Shown: positions 42,122 to 51,167 of the stretch, one piece after another | Layout: each line of letters begins with the position of its first letter | Position numbering within the stretch: position 1 is the first letter of the stretch | Source: UBA6115 sp040776985 | GTDB lineage: Bacteria > Bacillota > Clostridia > Christensenellales > Aristaeellaceae | Length of the DNA stretch: 64,000 bases | Assembly: GCA_040776985.1 (NCBI GenBank) | Contig: JAXGZL010000001.1 | Location: forward strand, 310,001-374,000 | Reading direction: 5' to 3' | Position numbers and translations under genes: made by a program | Notes under the pieces: model-generated | Told to the model about the DNA's origin: nothing | Databases searched by the model: none | The model's input: only the letters and a program-made list of their open reading frames with translations

Positions 42122-43042
42122 TTATCCAATCAGGCCGGCGTATTCCTCTGCCTTTTGCAGCAACTCTTCCTCTGTGAGGAAGGCGGTGAGGCAGCCCACC
42201 TGGGTCACGCTGGTGGCCCCGGTGAGGTTGCCGTAGAGGATGGATTCCGGCAGGGATTTGCCGTGGTAGAGCCCATAGCAAAAGCCCGCCAGGAAGGCGT
42301 CCCCGGCGCCGGTGGTGTCCACTGATCTGACCCCCGGAACCGCCCGGATCAGGGTTTCCCGCCCTTCTGAATACAGCAGGCAGCCCTCCTTGCCCAGCTT
42401 GATGATCACATGGGGAAGATAATCCGCCAGGCGCCTGGCGGCGGCGGAGGGGCTGTCGGTGTCCGTGATGCGCATGGCCTCCATGTGGTTGGGGGTGTAG
42501 AAGTCCACCAGCTCAATCACCTCCTCCATGTTGGAGAGATGCATGTCCTCGCTCCATCCGGTGTCGTACACCAGCAGGGTGCCTTCCCGCTTCAGCTCCT
42601 GATAGATGGGCAGGCAGCACTCGTGCACCAGGGCGATGGCCGCCCCCTGGGAGGCCTCGAACACCTGCTCCCGGTGGCTGTCCAGGATGGCCACCGGGTC
42701 GGTGTAGCTGGTGAAGGCCCGGTCCCGGGGCGTGATGACGGCGGAGGTGACATTCACCGGGATCCGGCTTCCCACATACAGGTTCAGGGGCATGATGCGG
42801 TTTTGCACATACTGGCTGACCGCGAAACGGGAGAACAGGTCCTCCCCCAGAAAGGTCTGGATGCGCACGGGCACATTCAGCCTTGACAGGTTGATCAGGG
42901 TGGCGGGGTAGCCGCCCCCCAACTGGACGGAGAAATCCTGGGTATAGATCTCCTCCCCCTCCTGGGGCACCCGGGGCATGCCGGAATACAGCAGGTCCAC
43001 ATTGGTGGAGCCAAAGCCGGTGACAAATCGCTTCTTATCCAT
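42122..43042 (-). CDS. PfkB family carbohydrate kinase
   Basis: 306 residues of the ribokinase fold: N-terminal sugar-binding VTGFGSTNVDLLYSG and LGGGYPATLINLSRL, and the C-terminal PfkB signature VDTTGAGDAFLAGFCYG with the catalytic Asp (~255). It is the last gene of the GH4-containing sugar operon, overlapping GH4 by 8 bp. It probably phosphorylates the monosaccharide released by that enzyme. The specific sugar is unknown. Confidence 0.88.
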   Translation of the reverse strand: MDKKRFVTGFGSTNVDLLYSGMPRVPQEGEEIYTQDFSVQLGGGYPATLINLSRLNVPVRIQTFLGEDLFSRFAVSQYVQNRIMPLNLYVGSRIPVNVTSAVITPRDRAFTSYTDPVAILDSHREQVFEASQGAAIALVHECCLPIYQELKREGTLLVYDTGWSEDMHLSNMEEVIELVDFYTPNHMEAMRITDTDSPSAAARRLADYLPHVIIKLGKEGCLLYSEGRETLIRAVPGVRSVDTTGAGDAFLAGFCYGLYHGKSLPESILYGNLTGATSVTQVGCLTAFLTEEELLQKAEEYAGLIG

Positions 43043-44405
43043 GCCATTCTCCTGTGTAGGGGGCGTTCAGTTCAATATAGGCATTGGTCAAGGTGGTGGC
43101 CAGGCTGAAGGAGTTCACCAGGGGGTGAAGCATCAGCGCCTTGACGGCGGCCTTGCGGTCCCTGTGGATCAGGGCGTAGGCGCCCATGCGCTCGTAGTAT
43201 TTCACCCGCCGGATCAGCTCCTTCTGGTCATCCGGCACCTGGGTGAATTGCCGGGGCTTGCAGCCCTCACTGCTGATGTCGCAGGTCACCTCCACCGTGT
43301 CCGTGTCCAGCAGGAAATCCACCGCCCCCTCGTTGGGCACGGTGAGGATCATGGCGTCCGCCTTGCCGGAGCGCTCGATGTCCATGAAGTTCAGCGCCAC
43401 CCCCGCATAGCCCCCCTCATCCGGGGCGAAGGGGTCGAAGGTCCAGGGCGGGATGCCCCGGGCCACGCCGGTTTCGTTGGCCATGTACTGGGCCTCCCGG
43501 ACGGCATACCACTTGGTGAAGATGGCCAGGGCCTGGTCAAAGTCCTGAAGGGGGTCCAGGCCCTGCAGCTCCTTGTGCATCTGGTGGTTGATCTCCAGGA
43601 TGATGTCCCCCCGGGTTTTGCCGGCCTTCAGGATGTTGGCCACCGCCCGCTCCCGGTGATAGAAGTAATACAGGTATTCGTTGGGGATATGGCCCAGGAA
43701 GGAGAGCAGCTCCGGCTCAAAAAAGCGCAGGTCGGTTTTGTCATGGGCCTCGGGGCTTGAAAGCAGTTCCGGCATGATGTCCCGGCCATCCAGAAACACC
43801 CCGTGGAACCAGGACAGGTGGTTTAAGCCAAACAGGTCCCCCCGCAGGTCCCGCCCCTCCCTGCCATACAGGCGCGCGAACTGGGACAGCATCCCGCTGG
43901 GGGCGTCGCAGATGCCGTAGGTGAAGTCATAGCCCAGGTCCCTTAAGGCCTGGGACACAATACCCACAGGGTTGGTGAAATTGAACACTTTGGCGCCCGG
44001 CTTGGCGTGCTGCCTGACCAATTCGCAGTATTTGGCCAGGGCGGGGACGGAGCGCATGGCAAAGCTGAAGCCGGCGGCCCCGGTGGTCTCCTGCCCCAGA
44101 ATGCCCAGGTCCAGGGCGATGTGCTCGTCCCGGGTGCGCATGCGGTCGCCCCCCACCCTGAGCGTGGTGATCACATAGTCAGCGTCCCGGACGGCCTCCA
44201 CCGGGTCGGTGGTCAGGGAAAAGGCCATCTGCGGCGCCAGCATCCCGGCCACCTTGGCGGCCATGCCCCCAAAGATGGACAGCTTGTCCGCGCTGATGTC
44301 CATGAAGACCAGCTGCCGGATGCCCAGCGCCTCCGCCCTTTGGGCAATGCTCTTGGCCAGGAACATGGAGCGGCCGCCACCGCCGCCGATGACTGATAGT
44401 TTCAT
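43035..44405 (-). CDS. Glycoside hydrolase family 4 (NAD/metal-dependent glycosidase)
   Basis: 456 residues starting MKLSVIGGGGGRSMFLA (44405), AAAGGAG upstream. GH4 hallmarks: N-terminal Rossmann motif, FNFTNPVGIVSQALRD, the metal-binding Cys in GICDAPSGM (~170) and His in LFGLNHLSWFHG (~200). GH4 cleaves glycosides through an NAD-assisted redox cycle. Sequence resembles the 6-phospho-beta-glucosidase branch, but the operon imports by ABC (no PTS), and a kinase follows. So the real substrate may be unphosphorylated; this conflict is unresolved. Confidence 0.9.
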   Translation of the reverse strand: MKLSVIGGGGGRSMFLAKSIAQRAEALGIRQLVFMDISADKLSIFGGMAAKVAGMLAPQMAFSLTTDPVEAVRDADYVITTLRVGGDRMRTRDEHIALDLGILGQETTGAAGFSFAMRSVPALAKYCELVRQHAKPGAKVFNFTNPVGIVSQALRDLGYDFTYGICDAPSGMLSQFARLYGREGRDLRGDLFGLNHLSWFHGVFLDGRDIMPELLSSPEAHDKTDLRFFEPELLSFLGHIPNEYLYYFYHRERAVANILKAGKTRGDIILEINHQMHKELQGLDPLQDFDQALAIFTKWYAVREAQYMANETGVARGIPPWTFDPFAPDEGGYAGVALNFMDIERSGKADAMILTVPNEGAVDFLLDTDTVEVTCDISSEGCKPRQFTQVPDDQKELIRRVKYYERMGAYALIHRDRKAAVKALMLHPLVNSFSLATTLTNAYIELNAPYTGEWHG

Positions 44406-44449
44406 GCGCTTCTCCTTTACGGGGTTCATGGGACAGTATAGCAGGCATT

Positions 44450-45307
44450 CTACCCTTTTACCGCGCCGATGACCAGGCTTTGGGACACCTGCTCCTGAAA
44501 GGCGGCAAACACCAGGATGCTGGGCAGCACCGCCATGGTGATGGCGGCAAAAAGGGCGGTGTAGTTGAAGGTGAACTGGGAGGTGAAATAGCTCAGCGAC
44601 AGGGGCAGGGTGCGCACATGGGCGGACTTGGTCAGCACCAGGGCAAAGGTGAACTCATTCCAGGCGTTGAGGAAGGCCAGCACCGCGGCGCTTGCCAGGC
44701 CCCCCTTGGCAACCGGCAGCATCACCTTCAGATAGGTGCGCATGAAGCCGGCCCCGTCAATGTAGGCGGCCTCCTCCAAGCTGGCGGGGACGCCGGCAAA
44801 GGTGGCCCGCATGATCAGCAGCGTCAGCGGCATGTTCAGCGCCATATACACCAGAATCAGCCCTGGCAGGCTGTCCAGCAGCCCCAGGCCGCTGATCACC
44901 TGGTAGACCGGCTGCATCAGGGCGGTCACCGGGATCACCATGGACAGGGCCAGCAGAGTGAACAGCAGGTTTTTCCCGGGAAAGCGGGTGCGGGCAAAGG
45001 CATAGGCCGCCATGGACACCAGGAAGACATTCAGCCCCGTTGAAATCAGGGTGATGACCACGGAGTTGAAGAAAAAGCGCAGGATGGGGGACACCTTCAG
45101 CGCCATCCGGTAGCCGTCAAAGCTGAAGGCGGTGGGCAGGCTGATGGCGCTGGAGAGAATCTGCTGGTTGGTTTTGAAGGAGGACAGGATAACCCAGACC
45201 AGCGGGAACAGCGCCAGCAGCACACAGACCAGCATGTACAGGATGGCGGGCAGCCTGGCATAAAAGGGGCGGCGGTCCATGGACCCGGCGGCGGTTTTTT
45301 GTGTCAT
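44450..45307 (-). CDS. Sugar ABC transporter permease (MalG type)
   Basis: 285 residues, six helices, EAA loop EEAAYIDGAGFMRTYLKVMLP (~190, abbreviated EEAAYIDGAGF). Third gene of the binding protein-permease-permease-GH4-PfkB operon, starting 3 bp after the previous stop. No ATPase in the operon. Confidence 0.92.
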   Translation of the reverse strand: MTQKTAAGSMDRRPFYARLPAILYMLVCVLLALFPLVWVILSSFKTNQQILSSAISLPTAFSFDGYRMALKVSPILRFFFNSVVITLISTGLNVFLVSMAAYAFARTRFPGKNLLFTLLALSMVIPVTALMQPVYQVISGLGLLDSLPGLILVYMALNMPLTLLIMRATFAGVPASLEEAAYIDGAGFMRTYLKVMLPVAKGGLASAAVLAFLNAWNEFTFALVLTKSAHVRTLPLSLSYFTSQFTFNYTALFAAITMAVLPSILVFAAFQEQVSQSLVIGAVKG

Positions 45308-45310
45308 GGC

Positions 45311-46183
45311 TCAGTCCTCCCGGGTTCTCAGCAAGCGGTTGATCAGCGACATGAAGAAAACGCCCAGGGCGATGATCACCACGCCGATGGTGTTGGCGTA
45401 GCCGTAGTTGTTTTCCGTCATGGCGGTCTTGTACAGCATCAGGGGCAGATTGGTGGTGGACACCCCCGGCCCGCCCTTGGTGGTGAGGTAGATCAGATCA
45501 AACATCTGCAGCATGTAGGTGGCCGCCATGATCATGGTGGTGGCCAGCATGTGCTTGACCAGGGGCAGCACAATCAGAAAATCCTGCTGCAGGCGGTTGG
45601 CCCCGTCCACCTTGGCCGCCTCAATCACGCTGTCATCCAGGCTCAGCGCCTGGGAGAGGATCAGCGTGGTGTTGTAGCCGGAGAAGATGGTCCAGATCAG
45701 GGTGATGGACACAAAGGAGGTGGACGGGTCATACAGCCAGTTGCGCTGTAGGCCTGCCATCCCCACGCCTTTCAGGACGGAGTTGAGCACGCCGATGGAG
45801 GGGTTATAGATGTTGGCAAAGATCATGGCCACGGCGGCGTTTGAGATGATGGAGGGGATCATGTAGATCACCCGCACCGCCTTCCAGCCCCGGGGCTTTT
45901 TATACAGGATCAGCGCCAGCACGGCGCCGATGGCGATATGCAGCGTGGTGTGCAGCAAAATCCAGATCAGGTTGTTGATCAGCGCCCGGTGAAACTGGGT
46001 GTCCCGGGTGAGGAGCTGGAGGTAGTTCTGCAGGCCCACAAAGTTCATCCGGCTGGGAAAAAGCCGGTAGTCAAACAGGGAGGAGAACAGCGTCATCCCC
46101 AGAGGAACCGCATAGATGGTTAAAAACATGGCCACCGCGGGCAAAAGAAACAGGGTGATCCACCCTGCGTTGCGGCGTCTCAT
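45311..46183 (-). CDS. Sugar ABC transporter permease (MalF type)
   Basis: 290 residues, six membrane helices, EAA loop IEAAKVDGANRLQQDFLIVLP (around residue 200; IEAAKVDGANRL). Second gene of the operon. The upstream hairpin at 46220-46245 separates it from the binding-protein gene. Confidence 0.92.
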   Translation of the reverse strand: MRRRNAGWITLFLLPAVAMFLTIYAVPLGMTLFSSLFDYRLFPSRMNFVGLQNYLQLLTRDTQFHRALINNLIWILLHTTLHIAIGAVLALILYKKPRGWKAVRVIYMIPSIISNAAVAMIFANIYNPSIGVLNSVLKGVGMAGLQRNWLYDPSTSFVSITLIWTIFSGYNTTLILSQALSLDDSVIEAAKVDGANRLQQDFLIVLPLVKHMLATTMIMAATYMLQMFDLIYLTTKGGPGVSTTNLPLMLYKTAMTENNYGYANTIGVVIIALGVFFMSLINRLLRTRED

Positions 46184-46219
46184 CCAGTCACCTCCCGATG
46201 GAGCAAAAATCAGGGGAAG

Positions 46220-46245
46220 GGGGGCCTCCGGTCAGGGAGGCCCCC
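46220..46245 (-). other. Intra-operon hairpin after the binding-protein gene
   Basis: GGGGGCCTCC/GGAGGCCCCC stem with a 6-nt loop, 23 bp past the binding-protein stop. Only a weak T-stretch follows at a distance. Same position as the hairpins at 10136 and 21254. Confidence 0.6.
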
Positions 46246-46267
46246 GAAAGGGCAGTTTATCCGGCTG

Positions 46268-47536
46268 TTACTTGTTCTTGGCGGCGCCGTCGGTCAGCGC
46301 CTGGGCAAACTGCTCCGGCGTCATGCTGCCGTTGGCCAGGTTGGGCAGCTCCGCGCTCATGATGTCAAGCAGGTTGGGGTACATGGTGGCCTGGGTGGTG
46401 GCGCTGCGGATGGCGGCGCCTTCCAGGGCCTCCACAAACTCGGCCAGCAGGGGGAAGTTCCCCTTGGCGCTCTGGGTGATTTCCACCATCGTGGAGGCGG
46501 GCAGCATGCCCTGTTTTTCCAGCGCGATGGTCTGGGCGTGGATGCCGGTGAAGTATTTAACCATTTCCACCGCCGCCTTCACCACCTCGGGGTCCTTCTG
46601 CCTGGTGACCAGGTAGCCCTGGATGGGCTCGTCATAGGCGAAGCCCTCCGGATAGATGGCCACGCCCACCTTGTCGGCAAAGCCCTCCGGCGCCTTGGTG
46701 GGGTCGGAGAAGTCGCCGATCATCCAGGGGCCGTTGGCGATCATGGCAGTCTGGCCGGAGAGGAAGGCGTTGGCAGCGTTCTCATACTTGCCGCCCACCG
46801 CGTCCAGGGTGGTGTACTCCTGGAACATCTTCTGGATGTTGGCAAGGGCGGCGATCACCTCCGGGGTGTTGTAGTCGTCCGGCATCATCTGGGCCATAAA
46901 GGCCTGGCCGGCTTCCCCGCTGGTGGCGATCATGGCGCCCATCCACAGGCTGGTCACCCAGGCGCTGTCCGCGGTGTCCATGGAAAGGGGCGTGATGCCC
47001 GCGTCTTTCAGGGTTTTAAGCTGCGCAAAAAACTCATCCCAGGTTTTGGCGGGGCCGGCGATGCCCGCTTTTTCAAACAGCTCCTTGTTGTAGAAGTAGC
47101 CGATGGTATTTCCCTCAGAGGAGGAGGCATAGATCTTGCCCTCCCGGCTGTTCACCTCCAGGGCCTTATCGTTGTACAGGGCCTTCCAGTCCGGATCCGC
47201 GTCCACATACTCGGTCAGGTCAACCAGCGCGTCCTTGGCCAGGGCCAGGTCCAGCAGGTTATAGCCGGCGCCATAGATCACGGGCGGCAGGTCATCGGTA
47301 GACATCAGCGTCTTGATCTTTTCGATGTAGTTGTTGTCCCCGGGGATCTCCTCCACCTGGATTTTGATCTGGCCCTTGTGCAGGGTGTTGAACTCCTCCA
47401 CCAGCTGGGCAACCACCGGAGCGGCAGTGTTGACGCCCACCTGGAAGGTGGGATAGTGCAGCGTCACCTCGGCCAGGGCCGTGGTGACCCCCAGCAGCAT
47501 CAGAACAGCAAGCAGCAGCGACAGTGTTTTCTTCAT
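46268..47536 (-). CDS. Sugar ABC transporter substrate-binding protein
   Basis: 422 residues, family 1 solute-binding protein. Signal peptide 1-22 (GVTTALA-E), no lipobox Cys. Core features: VAQLVEEFNTLHKGQIKIQV, YIEKIKTLMSTDDLPPVIY, and AMIANGPWMIGDFS near the ligand site. First gene of the GH4/PfkB sugar operon. A GGAGGAAAG site precedes the ATG; the upstream 70 bp hold an imperfect GGTC/GACC dyad but no strong promoter. Confidence 0.92.
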   Translation of the reverse strand: MKKTLSLLLAVLMLLGVTTALAEVTLHYPTFQVGVNTAAPVVAQLVEEFNTLHKGQIKIQVEEIPGDNNYIEKIKTLMSTDDLPPVIYGAGYNLLDLALAKDALVDLTEYVDADPDWKALYNDKALEVNSREGKIYASSSEGNTIGYFYNKELFEKAGIAGPAKTWDEFFAQLKTLKDAGITPLSMDTADSAWVTSLWMGAMIATSGEAGQAFMAQMMPDDYNTPEVIAALANIQKMFQEYTTLDAVGGKYENAANAFLSGQTAMIANGPWMIGDFSDPTKAPEGFADKVGVAIYPEGFAYDEPIQGYLVTRQKDPEVVKAAVEMVKYFTGIHAQTIALEKQGMLPASTMVEITQSAKGNFPLLAEFVEALEGAAIRSATTQATMYPNLLDIMSAELPNLANGSMTPEQFAQALTDGAAKNK

Positions 47537-47613
47537 TTTCTTTCCTCCAGACGATTTGGTCTAATCTTGACCTGTTAATGGATGTATACCCCTTCTGGCT
47601 GACCAGTAAACAC

Positions 47614-47643
47614 AAAAAGGCTGATGACAGCGCGCCATCAGCC
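47614..47643 (-). terminator. Terminator of the DUF1015 gene
   Basis: GGCTGAT/ATCAGCC stem (47619-47643) followed on the minus strand by five T (47618-47614), 22 bp after the stop. Confidence 0.75.
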
Positions 47644-47664
47644 AGGGGTTTTTATGGAAAAATA

Positions 47665-48891
47665 TCAGATAATTTTCCGCGCTTCCAGGTAGAAGCGTTT
47701 TTCGTTGGCCTCCCCCATGGAGAAGGTCTTCCGGGGCAGGCGGCCATCCCGCTGGACGGTGGGGAAAAGCAGGTCCTTGGGGAAGTCCGGCATCAGGATG
47801 CCTACTGTATCCCCGCTGTCCACAAGGCCGCGCAGGGCCTCTATGCCGTGCACATAGTCCAGGGCGAAGCCTGCCTGGTCCAGCAGTTCCTGCACCGCGG
47901 CGGTCACCATGCGGCCCTCGGCGCCCGGCAGGCGCAGGGGAAGGTCCCCCTCCCGGGTGATCAGGGTGATGTCCGGGGAGGCCTTGTCCAGCGCCGGCTG
48001 AAGGGGGGCCAGCGCCTGCTGAATCGCCTTGGCGTCCGCGCCAAAGACCGCGCGGTGGATGGGCTCAAACAGCAGGGCGGGGCTGTGCAGGTTGATCAGT
48101 TCCACCATGGCGAAGCGGGCGGGGTGCCCTGCCTGCGCCGCCAGGCTAAGCCTTTTTTTGTGCTGCTCCCAGTTGGCCTTGGCAGCGGCCAGGGAATGGT
48201 TGCCGTCCCCCACCGCAAACAGCGGGGCATCGTCAGCCAGCCTGGCCTTGAGCGTCTGCAGCGTCTTTGCCAGATGGCTGAACTCCGCCTCCCCGGTGAT
48301 CTGCCAGCCCCGGATATGCCCGCCGTCCATCAGAAGAGGCAGGTCATAAAGGAGGGGCAGCGCCTCCCGCCTGTTATACAGCGGGCCGATCAGGCTGTCC
48401 TCCTTGTCATCCACCAGCAGCAGCACATGGGACAGCTCCAGGGCGGCCCGCTCCCTCAGCTTCAGCCGGGGCGGGATGCGCTCCAGCACCGTTTGCTCCG
48501 TGGCGCGGATCAGGGAGCGGCTGCCCTCCTGATAGTCATACTGCTCCAGGTCAATGGCTGTCACCAGACCGATGCGCCTGCCCGACTGGGTGCTGCGTTC
48601 CACCAGGATGAAGACCTCCGGCAGTTCCTCAAGCAAACCCTCCTGCAGATAATCCCGCATGGCCTGCTCTGCCTTCTGGCTGATGGCCTCCGTCTCCTCC
48701 AGAAAGGCTTCCGGGATGATCAGGCGCAGGGTGGAGGGATGCCGGCCGATTTCCTCCTCCACCGCCCGCCACACCTCCGGCTGGGAGGTGTATTGATCAC
48801 AGGCGATCACCGGCCAGAAGCGGTTCAAGTCCTGCTGCCGCGGCAGCAGGAAGGCGGCGGGCGCGATGCCCAGGCTGCTCCAATCAATCAT
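47665..48891 (-). CDS. DUF1015 family protein
   Basis: 408 residues starting MIDWSSLGIAPAAFLLPR (48891), AAGGAGG upstream; upstream in-frame Met codons lack a ribosome site. DUF1015 motifs: FWPVIACDQYTSQPEVW at the N-terminus, FILVERST, and FAVGDGNHSLAAAKANWE (~230). The molecular role is unknown; members often neighbour serA/serC, and here serCA is 5.6 kb away across the GH4 sugar operon. No signal peptide or membrane helix. Confidence 0.9.
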   Translation of the reverse strand: MIDWSSLGIAPAAFLLPRQQDLNRFWPVIACDQYTSQPEVWRAVEEEIGRHPSTLRLIIPEAFLEETEAISQKAEQAMRDYLQEGLLEELPEVFILVERSTQSGRRIGLVTAIDLEQYDYQEGSRSLIRATEQTVLERIPPRLKLRERAALELSHVLLLVDDKEDSLIGPLYNRREALPLLYDLPLLMDGGHIRGWQITGEAEFSHLAKTLQTLKARLADDAPLFAVGDGNHSLAAAKANWEQHKKRLSLAAQAGHPARFAMVELINLHSPALLFEPIHRAVFGADAKAIQQALAPLQPALDKASPDITLITREGDLPLRLPGAEGRMVTAAVQELLDQAGFALDYVHGIEALRGLVDSGDTVGILMPDFPKDLLFPTVQRDGRLPRKTFSMGEANEKRFYLEARKII

Positions 48892-49036
48892 GGGGTTTCC
48901 CCTCCTTGTTTCCTTTTGAGGATGATACCCACAGAACTGCGGCCTGCGTTTTATGATGGTTGCTGAGAGGAATAGCAGTATCATACGGTGATGGTAAGTT
49001 CGCTGACTGACAAGGCATATGACAGCTCTTCATATG

Positions 49037-49074
49037 AAAATGATGGCGGGGACCTCTTCAATCCCCGCCATCAT
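49037..49074 (-). terminator. Terminator of the second secreted flavoprotein gene
   Basis: Perfect 13-bp stem ATGATGGCGGGGA/TCCCCGCCATCAT (49040-49074) followed on the minus strand by TTTT and ATATG. The rest of 48892-49036 shows no gene and no convincing promoter for DUF1015. Confidence 0.85.
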
Positions 49075-49095
49075 ACAGATTGTGTGAATTAGCCT

Positions 49096-50850
49096 TTACT
49101 TGCCTATTGCTGCCTTGATTGCTTCCAAAACAGCGTTGGAGGAGTTGGTGGCGCCGGAGATGACATCCAGATCCAGACGTTGGGTTTTAATGATGTTGGG
49201 AATCAGCACTTCTTCAACCGCAGCAAAAATACCTGCGGTTTCAGGGTTTTTGACCATCTCAACCGAAACAATGCTGCCCTCTTTCACGGTGACTTTCACC
49301 TGAAGGATGCCGTTGTTGCCTTTTCCTTCACCCAGATACTCGCCATCTTTAAAGTTGCCCTGGACATCAGGCTGGGCTTCGCCGGCTTCCTCTTGAGCGG
49401 GCAAAACGGCTTCCAGTTTGCCCATGCCAAGGGCAAAGGCTGCAGACTGCTGACCTGCCTGGCGACCAAACACTTCAATATCTGCCACTGCATTGCCGCC
49501 CAGTCGGTTGGCACCGTGTACACCGCCTGTTACCTCACCGGCGGCATAGAGGCCGTTGATTACCTCGCCCTGGGTGGAAACAACCTGGGTCTCAGGGTTG
49601 ATCTTAATGCCGCCCATGGTGTGATGCACAGCGGGGCTGACCTTTATGGCATAATAAGGCGCCTGGGACAGATCCTCATCCATGCCAGTGGCTCGCTCAA
49701 AGGCGGTATCCTTCTTGTCTGCCACGGCTTTGTTCCAGGTGGCAAGCGTCTCGGCCAGCTGCGCGGCATCTATGTTAAGCGTTTGGGCCAGGGTTTCAAT
49801 GCTGTCACCTTTGGTGATGATGCCCTGGGCGTAGTTGTCCTGAAGCGCTTTCATGGAATCCATGACACGCTGATCGAGGATCAGATAGGCAATTTTGTCT
49901 GTTTGCTGCAGGATCGCGGAGGACAGCACGTCCCGTGTCTGCATTTCTGATACAAAGCGGGCGCCTTCCTGGTTTACCATGATGGCACCCTTGCCGCGGA
50001 CCGATTCGGAAATCACGGTGGTGGACGAAACCTCTACGGTGGGGTTTGTCTGAATCTCACTCATATCCACGGTGGCAGCGCCCACCGCTTCTGCCATGAC
50101 AATGCCATCACCAGTGGCGCCCTTGTGATTGGTGGTTTTGAAACCAGCCAGGTCAGGGCGATATTTAACAAACATCTCTTCATTCGCGCCAAATCCGCCA
50201 GTGGCGATTACGACAGCGTTGGAGCGGACTTCTATCGGCACACCGTGATAGAGGGCTTTAAGGCCCTTGACTGCGCCGTCTTCCTGAATCAGCTCAGTTG
50301 CCTGTGCGTTCAAAAGGACTTTCACCCCGCGCTTCTCCAGGTTCTCCCGGAGAACTTGCACCAGAGAGGATCCGATGATCGCTCCGCCCTTACCCCGGTG
50401 CATGCGGGCATTGGTGGCACCGGCACCCTGAGCGACTTCGCTTACATCAAGGCCAATGGCGATCAGCCAGTCAATGGCGGCGGCAGAATGCTCTGCCAGG
50501 TAGCGTACCAGAGCCGGATCATTCTTTTCCTTGCCGCCCTTCATGGTATCCTGGATCATCACCTCCGGAGAGTCTTCGATCCCGGCTGCTTTCTGGGAAG
50601 CGCTGCCAGCAGCGTTGAGGCCGCCGGAGGCACGCACGGTGTTGCCTCCCACCATGGACATTTTTTCCAATATGATTACGCTGGCACCTGCATCCAGCGC
50701 TTCAATCGCAGCGGTCATTCCAGCGCCACCCGCGCCAATGACCACCACATCCACCTGATACCGGGGCGCTTCTCCAGCCGCACCCACACAAAGGGAGAGG
50801 GCGAAGAAAAGCGAAAGTGCCAGTACAATCACTCTGTTTTTACCTTGCAC
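49096..50850 (-). CDS. Secreted FAD/FMN flavoprotein reductase (fumarate/urocanate reductase-like)
   Basis: 584 residues from a GTG at 50850 (VQGKNRVIVLALSLF), chosen because AAGGAGG lies 10 nt upstream and a signal peptide follows directly (to GAAGEA). The FAD_binding_2 domain shows VVVIGAGGAGMTAAIEALDAG (abbreviated VIGAGGAGMTAA), GGNTVRASGG, and active-site-like HHTMGGIKIN and HGANRLGGNAVADIEVFG. The C-terminal FMN_bind domain carries the flavinylation motif LDVISGATNSS. Closer to classical flavocytochrome fumarate reductases than the 14984 gene. Its electron donor and acceptor are unknown. Confidence 0.9.
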   Translation of the reverse strand: MQGKNRVIVLALSLFFALSLCVGAAGEAPRYQVDVVVIGAGGAGMTAAIEALDAGASVIILEKMSMVGGNTVRASGGLNAAGSASQKAAGIEDSPEVMIQDTMKGGKEKNDPALVRYLAEHSAAAIDWLIAIGLDVSEVAQGAGATNARMHRGKGGAIIGSSLVQVLRENLEKRGVKVLLNAQATELIQEDGAVKGLKALYHGVPIEVRSNAVVIATGGFGANEEMFVKYRPDLAGFKTTNHKGATGDGIVMAEAVGAATVDMSEIQTNPTVEVSSTTVISESVRGKGAIMVNQEGARFVSEMQTRDVLSSAILQQTDKIAYLILDQRVMDSMKALQDNYAQGIITKGDSIETLAQTLNIDAAQLAETLATWNKAVADKKDTAFERATGMDEDLSQAPYYAIKVSPAVHHTMGGIKINPETQVVSTQGEVINGLYAAGEVTGGVHGANRLGGNAVADIEVFGRQAGQQSAAFALGMGKLEAVLPAQEEAGEAQPDVQGNFKDGEYLGEGKGNNGILQVKVTVKEGSIVSVEMVKNPETAGIFAAVEEVLIPNIIKTQRLDLDVISGATNSSNAVLEAIKAAIGK

Positions 50851-50910
50851 GATTCCATAACCTCCTTCAAATGATGGTTTAAAGGTACCACATGCATCAC
50901 GCACGCCCAA

Positions 50911-50938
50911 TGTATAAGGCGGTGCTTTTTCATGCCAA
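50911..50938 (-). promoter_or_regulatory. Promoter of the second flavoprotein gene with upstream direct repeats
   Basis: TTGGCA (50933-50938), 16-bp spacer, TATACA (50911-50916) on the minus strand. Two ATGCAATG direct repeats at 50940 and 50964, 24 bp apart, lie just upstream of the -35 and could bind an activator. Confidence 0.55.
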
Positions 50939-51052
50939 TATGCAATGAAAATTGATCTGGAGAATGCAATGGAAACAAGGCAAACATTGATTTTATTCTT
51001 CATCATTAACGACGGACACAATGGGTTTATACAGTTCAAAGAGATGTATAAT

Positions 51053-51167
51053 GAGGGCTGCGAGCCGTAATGTCCAATGAGCCTGGTGCTTCTGTGGCGT
51101 GTTCCCACCCTTAAAAAGCTGTGACCAAGCAAAACGCCCACCTGTTTGAGGTGGGCATTTTGCTTGG
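51053..51167 (+). ncRNA. Candidate structured small RNA with its own terminator
   Basis: A plus-strand TATAAT (51047-51052) is followed by about 110 nt with no ORF. GCCTGGT-GCTT (51081-51091) can pair with AAGC-TGTG-ACCAAGC (51117-51130), enclosing a GTGG/CCCAC hairpin. The 3' end is a strong terminator: CCAAGCAAAA and GCCCACCT pair with their complements up to 51167. CCAAGC can pair in either structure. CCTTAAAAAGCTGTGAC loosely resembles the CCTTAAAACTGCGAC stretch of enterobacterial 6S RNA, but I cannot establish the class. The same terminator serves the minus-strand tRNA cluster, so the alternative is an elaborate terminator only. Confidence 0.4.

Noticed and set aside
39699..42281. 860-codon open frame on the minus strand opposite serC and serA
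   Set aside because: serC and serA are certain, and GC-rich codon bias opens the opposite frame. The translation is His/Gln/Gly-rich low-complexity with no domain.
47524..48966. 480-codon open frame opposite DUF1015
   Set aside because: DUF1015 motifs are clear on the minus strand; the plus frame also starts inside the binding-protein leader and has no ribosome site.
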